Below are positions 54,043 through 60,000 of a DNA stretch of 60,000 nucleotides, piece by piece. The stretch comes from Cryptomeria japonica (lineage: Eukaryota > Streptophyta > Pinopsida > Cupressales > Cupressaceae): the NCBI RefSeq assembly GCF_030272615.1, contig NC_081414.1, positions 48,850,501-48,910,500 on the forward strand. Reading direction: 5' to 3'. The notes beneath the pieces are model-generated. The model did no database searches. It was not told the DNA's origin and was given only the letters and a program-made list of their open reading frames with translations. Both the position numbers and the translations under genes were made by a program. The first letter of the stretch is position 1; the number at the start of each line of letters is the position of its first letter.

Positions 54043-54420
54043 TAGGTAATAGACAATGGTTGTTCACATCATATGACCAGTGATAAAAGAAAATTTGTGA
54101 GTATGGAAAGGTATGATGGTGGAATAGTGAGATTTGGAGATGACAAAGCCTATGTGATATGTCATAGAGGTTCTATATCCTTTGATGGTAAGCATAATAC
54201 TGATGATGTTTTGTATGTTGAAGGTTTGAAGCATAATCATTTGAGTGTTGGACAAATGGTTGACAAAGGTTATGATTTACAATTCAAGAATGGTAAATGC
54301 AAGATCCTAAATGCCTCCGATATAGAGATTGCATTTGGGACTAAGACTGAAGGTAATATTTTTCATTTGAATGTTGGTGAGAAAGGCTGTTTGATTTATC
54401 AGATTGATGAAATTTGGTTG
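54043..54420 (+). pseudogene. Copia B protease
   Basis: Reads *VIDNGCSHHMTSDKRKF at 54,043-54,096. In this family the sequence is W-I-I-D-S-G-C-S-H-H-M, so the first codon TGG has become TAG and Ser of D-S-G is Asn. NTDDVLYVEGLKHNHLSVGQ at about 54,196-54,255 is the protease end. The enzyme would mature the polyprotein. Confidence 0.8.
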
Positions 54421-55210
54421 TGTCATAGGAGAATTTGTCATGTTAATTTTGATTCAATGATTAATATTAGTTCTATTCAAGCTGTTAGAGATCTGCCTAA
54501 AATTGTTAAGCCTGCTAATTTGGTATGTAAAGAATGTCAATTGGATAAGCAAACAAGAATTTATTTCAAGAGAAAACAATATACTTCTGATGGATTGCTA
54601 GATCTTGTGCATACTGACCTGTGTGGACCTACAAATGTTAGAAGTGTGCAAGGTGATAGATATTTCATGTTGCTAATTGATGATTATTCCAGGATGATGT
54701 GGGTTGTCTTTTTGAAGGAAAAAATTGAAGCATTAGACAAATTCAAGATATTCAAAGCAAAGGTTGAGACTGAGTCAGGATTGAAGGTGAAATGTCTGAG
54801 ATCTGATAGAGGTGGAGAATTTTGTTCTGGTGAGTTTGATTCATTCTTTGAGAGGCATGGGATTATAAGACAATTATCTACTCCTAGAACCCCTTAGCAG
54901 AATGGAGTTGTTGAAAGGAAGAACATGATCATCTTGGATGCTGCAAGGACTATGGTGATTGAAGGAAATGTTCTAAAGATCTATTGGACATAAGCTATTA
55001 GCACTATTGTTTATACATTCAACCAAGTTCATATCAAAGGTGATACTGATAAGACTCCTTATGAGTTATGGTTTGGTCATGTTCCTACTATAAGATATTT
55101 CAAAGTATTTGGTAGCAAATGTTATATCAAGAGAGATGACGACATAGGAAAGTTTGATGCAAGAAGTGTTAAAGGAATTTCTTGGGATATTCAACAAAGA
55201 GAAAAGCCTA
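54415..55210 (+). pseudogene. Copia B integrase
   Basis: The zinc-binding part is LCHRRICHVNF...LVCKECQLDKQ (54,418-54,550; His-His-Cys-Cys kept). The catalytic core keeps all three acids: HTDLCGP (Asp near 54,616), RSDRGGEF (Asp near 54,805) and QNGVVERKN (Glu near 54,913). YFMLLIDDYSRMMWVVFLK is typical of copia. A TAG before QNG, a TAA near 54,991 and a frameshift at about 55,175 (after DARS) inactivate it. Integrase inserts element DNA into the genome. Confidence 0.9.
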
Positions 55211-57060
55211 TCAGTGCTACAATAAGAGATTGAGAAAGACAGTGAAAAGTACAAATGTGAAGGTGGATGAGAACCTTGGGAAAGAGATCAGAGCATGTGG
55301 ATATGATGATGGTCAACATGTTGTTCTAAATCCTATTCATATTGAGGAATCAAAGCAGAATGATTTGGTATAGATTCTTAATCCGAATGTTGCTGCTGTT
55401 GGTGGAGAGGTGCAGGAACCTAAAAATTAGAACAATCAGAAGACTCCAAGGTATGTAAGACTGAATCATTCAAAAAAATTGATTCTTGGAGATAAAAATA
55501 AAGGTGTATGTTTGATTTCTAAAATTGAACCTAAAGATGTTGCTGAATCTTGCAAAGATGAAAATTTGATGAGAGCTATGGAAGAAGAATTAGATTAGAT
55601 TGAGAAGAATAACACATGGGAGCTTGTGCCTAGACCTAAAGATAAGAATGTGATTGGTACTAAATGGGTATTCAGGATTAAATTGAATGAAGTCGGTGAA
55701 GTTGTCAGAAATAAAGAAATACTAGTATGCAAAGGATATTCACAGAAAGAAGGAATTGATTATGAGGAGACTTTTGCTCCGGTGGCCAGACTTGAAGTTG
55801 TTAGACTGTTTCTTGCAAATGCTACTTATAAAGATTTTAAGGTATATCAGATGGATGCCAAATCTGCCTTTCTGAATGGTGATCTTGAGGAAGAATTTTA
55901 CATTGAGAAACCTGATGGATTTTCATTATCAGATGATGGAGACATGGTATGTAAACTGAAGAAAGCTCCTTATGGATCGAAACAAGCCCCTAGAGCTTGG
56001 TATGCTAGATTGGATAAGTACTTGTTGAAATTGGGATTTAATAAATGGACCGCTGATAGTAATCTTTACTTTAAGATTGAAAATGATAACATCTTAATTG
56101 TTGAAGTCTTTGTTGATGATATTATCTTTGGAGGTGATGATGACTTGAGCATGAAGTTTTCCGGTGATATGCAGAAGGAATTTGAGATACCTATGATAGG
56201 TGAGATGAATTTTTTCTTAGGATTGTAGATTTCACAGATTCGAAAACGTATCTTTATATCTCAAACTAAATATGTGAAGGAATTGTTGAAGAAGCTTGGG
56301 TTAGATGACTCTAAACCAGTTGGAACTCCTATGGTAACTGGATGCAAACAATCTAAGAATGATGAGTCTCCAAAAGCTAATCAGAGCTTGTATAGATCTA
56401 TGGTTGGTGGATTGCTATATCTTACTCAGACTAGGCCAAACATTATGCATGCTGTGTGCATGGCTGCTAGATATCATGTTGATCCGAAAGAGAGTCATGT
56501 CACTATTGTTAAGAGAATATTTAGATACTTGAAGGGAACTATGGATTATGGTTTGTGGTATCCAAGGAATGATGATTTCATGTTATGTGCTTACACTGAT
56601 GTTGATTGGGCTGGTGATGTTGATGACCATAAGAGTACATCCGGTGGTGCTTTCTTTTTGGGTAAGAAATTGGTTTCATGGGCTAGTAAGAAACAAGATC
56701 TAGTGTCCTTATCTATTGCTGAAACTGAGTACATTGCTGCTACTGGTAGCTGCACTCAGGTGGTTTGGATGATGAAAATGTTGAAGGATATCAGAGTTAT
56801 CTATGATGAGCCTACTGTCATATACTCTGATAATTCCAGTGCTATCAACATGTCAAAGAATCTGATGCAACATTCAAACACTAAAATGATGTCAATCAAA
56901 TATCATTACTTGAGGGAGAAAGTCAATGAAGAGGAAGTGAAGTTGGAGTATGTGTCTACAAAGGAACATATTGCTGATATTTTCACTGCCTTTGCCTATA
57001 GATACATTTGTCTATTTGAGAGACAAGTTAGGGGTATCCACCCCTCCTGATGAGAACTAG
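55180..57060 (+). pseudogene. Copia B reverse transcriptase and RNase H
   Basis: After the frameshift: GYSTKRKAYQCYNKR (integrase end), linker, then RT from [19 protein letters not shown] with [60 protein letters not shown] (first Asp), [15 protein letters not shown] and [13 protein letters not shown] (Asp pair near 56,115). A TAG at 56,226 splits RT from RNase H, which has SLYRSMVGGLLYLTQTRP, YTDVDWAGD, KKLVSWASKKQDLVSLSIA, ETEY and YSDNSSAINM. A frameshift near 56,985 spoils the end (IADIFT|AFAY). Stops at 55,372, 55,428 and 55,595 are all TAG. Confidence 0.92.
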
Positions 57061-57374
57061 ATGCATTGAGTTGCATCAATTCAATGGGCTTCACAATCTT
57101 ATCTCGTTATCTGGATTGATGAGTTGGTGGTGCTCCTCTGGTGGACTAGTCTAGTTATGTGTTTAAGGGGGAGAGATTCATGATTTTCTTATCTATGAAG
57201 GAGAGTTTGGTTTTCTACTTTAAGATCTTTGGCATTACTGTCAAAGGGGGAGAGATGCATGTGAAAAACTATTTTATCTCCTTGATCTTAGGGGGAGTTT
57301 GTTGGAGATGTTTCTTTCTTTCCATTGATTGTTTTTCACATTCATATGTTGCCATCAATGCCAAAGGGGGAGAT
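57061..57374 (+). other. Copia B 3' untranslated region with repeated polypurine tracts
   Basis: TAAGGGGGAGAG (57,166), AAAGGGGGAGAG (57,243), TTAGGGGGAG (57,288) and CAAAGGGGGAGAT (57,362) occur in sequence; the last adjoins the 3' LTR. The same arrangement is in element A. Confidence 0.75.
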
Positions 57375-58130
57375 TGTTGGATATTGCTGCTGCTAGAATA
57401 TGTTGTTGTCATTGAAGTCAACATATTCCTGCTTTGGTGATTGAAGATTGGTTTGTGATTATGGTTTGGTGTATGGAGTATATTTAGTATCATTATATTC
57501 TTTTGTACTGGTGTTGGTGATCCAAGAAGCTCAATTGATCATATCATATGATCCGGTTTTGCAGTTTGTTCATGTGATCGGTGCTTTATAGAGTTCAGTA
57601 TTTCCTCTAGTATATTCCAGTGTGATCAGATATTGAGCTAAGATTTTGGGATATTGTTTGGGATGGTCTTGTGTATCTTCATTTCAGATGGTTCATGATT
57701 TGATGCTCCAAAAGTTATCTTTCTTCGTGACAGTTGCTACTGTTTGAGTATTCTTGAGTTCAAGACGTTGATAGATGAAGATTTGATAAGTGGTGTTGGT
57801 GCAATTGGTACTGATGATTCTAACATTCTTGCTGGTAATCGTGTCCTATTTCTCTTGATGATCCACATTGATCGTTGTGTGATTTTTTGGTGATTTTGCT
57901 GAACTGGTGATGTTCTTCGTGTTATGCGGTTTTCCTGGTGGTGTAGCATGTTGTGGTTGATCTTGGTGTGATTTTTGGTGGTGTTGCATGTTTAAAGACT
58001 CTAATTAGGTCCATGTTATGTCATGTAAATCATTATATTGCTCCGTTGGTCGATCTTTGTATCATGTGATGTAATTTTGTAATTGTGAGTTGAGGGTTTA
58101 GTCGACCTTGTTGTCAAGGTTGAGGAATTG

Positions 58131-58140
58131 TATAAATAGG
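58131..58140 (+). promoter_or_regulatory. Putative TATA box, copia B 3' LTR
   Basis: TATAAATAGG, at the same LTR position as TATATATAGG in element A. Confidence 0.55.
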
Positions 58141-58639
58141 TGATATTGTCATGTAATTTGGGTATCAGGGTTGTGTCTGCATTATCAGAGAGTGGTGTAT
58201 GTACGAATGAGGATTCATCTTTTGGTGTAGTGCATTGAGGAGAGATTGGTATTGCAGAGAAGACAATTGTGCTTAACCGGAACTGTCATCAGGCATTTGG
58301 AGATGTTATTATTGCAGTTCATTCCTTCTGGATTGTAGTTCAAATCTGGTTGTAAGTCAATGAGACTTCTTAGAGGGTTGTAGACTTTTGGGTCATTATC
58401 TTTTGAGTAGTGAGCTCTAGGCAGTGTGCTTGAATGCATGTGCATTCCCCATTGTAATATTTTCACATACTACTGCAGTGTATCATCTTATTGTGGGTAG
58501 GTTCCCACCATGGTTTTTCCCTTAACCGGGTTTTCCACGTCAAAATCTTGGTGTTGTGTGTTGTGTTATCAATTTTCTTATCTTTTTTATTGCTGTAGTT
58601 TATCATATTTTTTTTTGTGATTAAATTTATAGATCTGGT

Positions 58640-58668
58640 GAAAACTGATTCACCCCCTCTCAGTTTTC
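58640..58668 (+). other. LTR 3'-end hairpin, element B 3' LTR
   Basis: GAAAACTGA pairs with TCAGTTTTC (9 bp, perfect) around TTCACCCCCTC. The B 5' LTR has GAGAACTGA, which keeps pairing by G-U. Confidence 0.65.
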
Positions 58669-58688
58669 TCTCATTGTTGTTGCCAACA

Positions 58689-59036
58689 TATCTATCTCCC
58701 TACCATACTCTCTCTTATTATCCATCCCTCTCTTATTTGATCTCTCTCCATTGTCTAGGTCATCACCTCTACCTCCCAAAACCTCTCTCTCTACTCTTTA
58801 GGTTTGTCCCTTCCTCCCTCTCTACCTCTCTACTTCTCCATCCTTGTATCATTACCCACCTCTCTTTATCCTCCATCTAGGTCTCTCACTTCTCTCTACC
58901 CATAGAGGTATATAAATGACCCCCCCTACTCCCCCCCCCTCTCTCTCCCCCTTCACTTTGATATCCACTCCTTATCTAGGTACCCCACTCCTTCCATGTC
59001 TTCCTCTCCGTTCATCACTTTTCTCTCTCTCTATCT
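58689..59036. repeat. Pyrimidine-rich degenerate repeat
   Basis: CTCTCTCC/CTAGGTCTCTCAC-type units with no gene. It is the likely continuation of 45,622-45,817 across the copia cluster. Confidence 0.7.
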
Positions 59037-59070
59037 AGTATAGGGTTTAGGGTATAGGTTTTAGGGAATA
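59037..59070. repeat. Telomere-like motif at strand switch
   Basis: TATAGGGTTTAGGG and GTTTTAGGG (plant TTTAGGG type) lie exactly between the pyrimidine-rich and purine-rich stretches. A reverse copy TTTAAACCCTAAAC is at 59,817-59,830. Confidence 0.65.
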
Positions 59071-60000
59071 GAGTGGAGGGAGTGAGAGACCTAGGGAAGG
59101 GGATAGAGAGGTGAGGGAAGAGAGAAGAGAGAATGAGAGAGTTGATAAATGGAGAGTGGTAAGGGTAGTGGGAGAGAACTAGAGAGGGTACATATAGAGA
59201 GGTGAGAGACATAGAGGGTAAGAGAGAGGTGAGAGATCTAGATGGGGAGAGAGGGGTGAGATAGATAGAGAAGGATAAAATAGGATAGAGGTGATGACTT
59301 AGAGAGGAGAGTGAGAGAGAAGAGGAGAGAGAGAACAAAGATAAAGAGGGCTAAAGAGGGAGGGAGGGAGAGGTAGATAGGGAGTGAGATACCTAGATAG
59401 GAGAGAGGTAGATAGGTGAGGGAGAAAGATAAAATAATGAGAGAGTTCACAAAGAGAGAGAGAGGAGTAATGATGTAGAAAGAGAGGTGGAGAGGGAGGG
59501 AAATAACTAAAGAGGGGAGAGATATATAGGTGAGAAACCTAGAGCTTGGGGAGAGAGAGGTGGGTAAGTAAATAGGGTTGGAAAGGTAGAGAGGTAAAGG
59601 GGGAGGGAGGGAGAGAGAGAGAGAGAAGGTGGGAGGGAAAGGTAGTGATTGAAACAATGGAGAGAGAGGGGGGAAATAAATAATAAGAGAGGGAGAGTGA
59701 AGAAGAGAGAGGGAGGGATGAAAGGATATAGATAGGGGTAAGGAAGAAAAACAAGGTCAAGAGGAAAGGAGGCGAGAAGGAAGTGAAAGGTAAAACCTCA
59801 ACTATATATCATCAATTTTAAACCCTAAACTTTAAGTGTTAATAGAGATATGAGATATGAAATAGAAAGAGGTGGAGAGGAAGGGAGAAAAATGAGAGGG
59901 CGTAGATAGAGATATAAGATAACTAGAGGGGGAGAGAGGTGAGAGACCTAGATAGGGAGAGAGAGGGGTGAGATAGATTTAGAGAGGGGGAGATAGGGTG
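59071..60000. repeat. Purine-rich degenerate repeat
   Basis: Nearly continuous GAGAGAGG/GTGAGAGACCTAG units, about 28-50 bp, which are the reverse complement of the units left of 59,036. The Ser/Leu/Pro-rich open frames on the minus strand come only from this composition. A short AT-rich interruption with a telomere-like motif lies at 59,795-59,850. Confidence 0.75.

Larger units (their letters stand above)
57375..58688 (+). repeat. Copia B 3' LTR
   Basis: TGTTGGATATTG to GTTGCCAACA, 1,314 bp. TATAAATAGG at 58,131-58,140 is preceded by the inverted repeat ACCTTG/CAAGGT. The GTGG-type block is at 58,509-58,540 and the hairpin at 58,640-58,668. The right flank is TATCT followed by the pyrimidine tract. 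Confidence 0.9.

Noticed and set aside
59037-59070. A true telomere or chromosome end
   Set aside because: Only two or three imperfect TTTAGGG units, inside repeat DNA that continues on both sides.
59015-59760. Ser/Leu/Pro-rich minus-strand open frames
   Set aside because: They arise from the purine-rich repeat and have no other protein features.

Overview
The window is repeat DNA from a large plant genome. It holds layered LTR retrotransposons of the Ty3/gypsy and Ty1/copia types, two LINE fragments, one element with no coding sequence, and a captured host-type gene. No intact single-copy host gene, tRNA, rRNA or CRISPR array was recognised. The Tat-like gypsy elements with long leaders, the copia LTRs of 1.2-2.4 kb and the heavy decay suggest a gymnosperm such as a conifer, but the sequence alone does not prove this.

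Most of the left 45.6 kb is one old minus-strand gypsy element, here called G1. Its reverse transcriptase is at 4.4-5.3 kb and its 5' LTR at 44,856-45,621. Later insertions have broken it into pieces: gypsy element G2 (9,363-21,079), which itself carries a LINE ORF1 fragment and a 2.4 kb solo LTR; a copia solo LTR (22,297-23,980, duplication ATCTA); a non-coding LTR element of LARD type (24,822-30,347); and gypsy element G3 (30,449-44,586, duplication ATACC). G3 holds its own solo LTR (36,631-38,053). The G1 leader is recovered in order from four separate pieces totalling about 2.4 kb, matching the G3 leader length. Left of 4,320 lie another gypsy-type LTR, a 5'-truncated LINE inserted in it (15-bp duplication) and a copia solo LTR (291-1,448, duplication AAACA).

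Between its integrase remnant and its 3' LTR, G3 carries an antisense two-exon pseudogene for a plant mobile domain (PMD) protein. The reading frame is kept over almost its whole length, and 15 of its 20 premature stops are TAG.

From 45.8 to 58.7 kb lies a plus-strand copia cluster. It has a chimeric element (gag with five CCHC zinc knuckles joined to part of another family's RT/RNase H), then an element with recognisable gag, protease, integrase, RT and RNase H. The gag of that second element is split by a solo LTR whose removal restores the frame exactly (duplication TTGAT). The window ends in pyrimidine-rich DNA that switches to purine-rich DNA at a telomere-like motif.

The most notable signal is shared by the copia-type LTRs. 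Near the 3' end each has an invariant C-rich loop (TTCACCCC...CTC) enclosed by an inverted repeat. The stem sequence differs between copies but both arms change together, which suggests a selected RNA hairpin.
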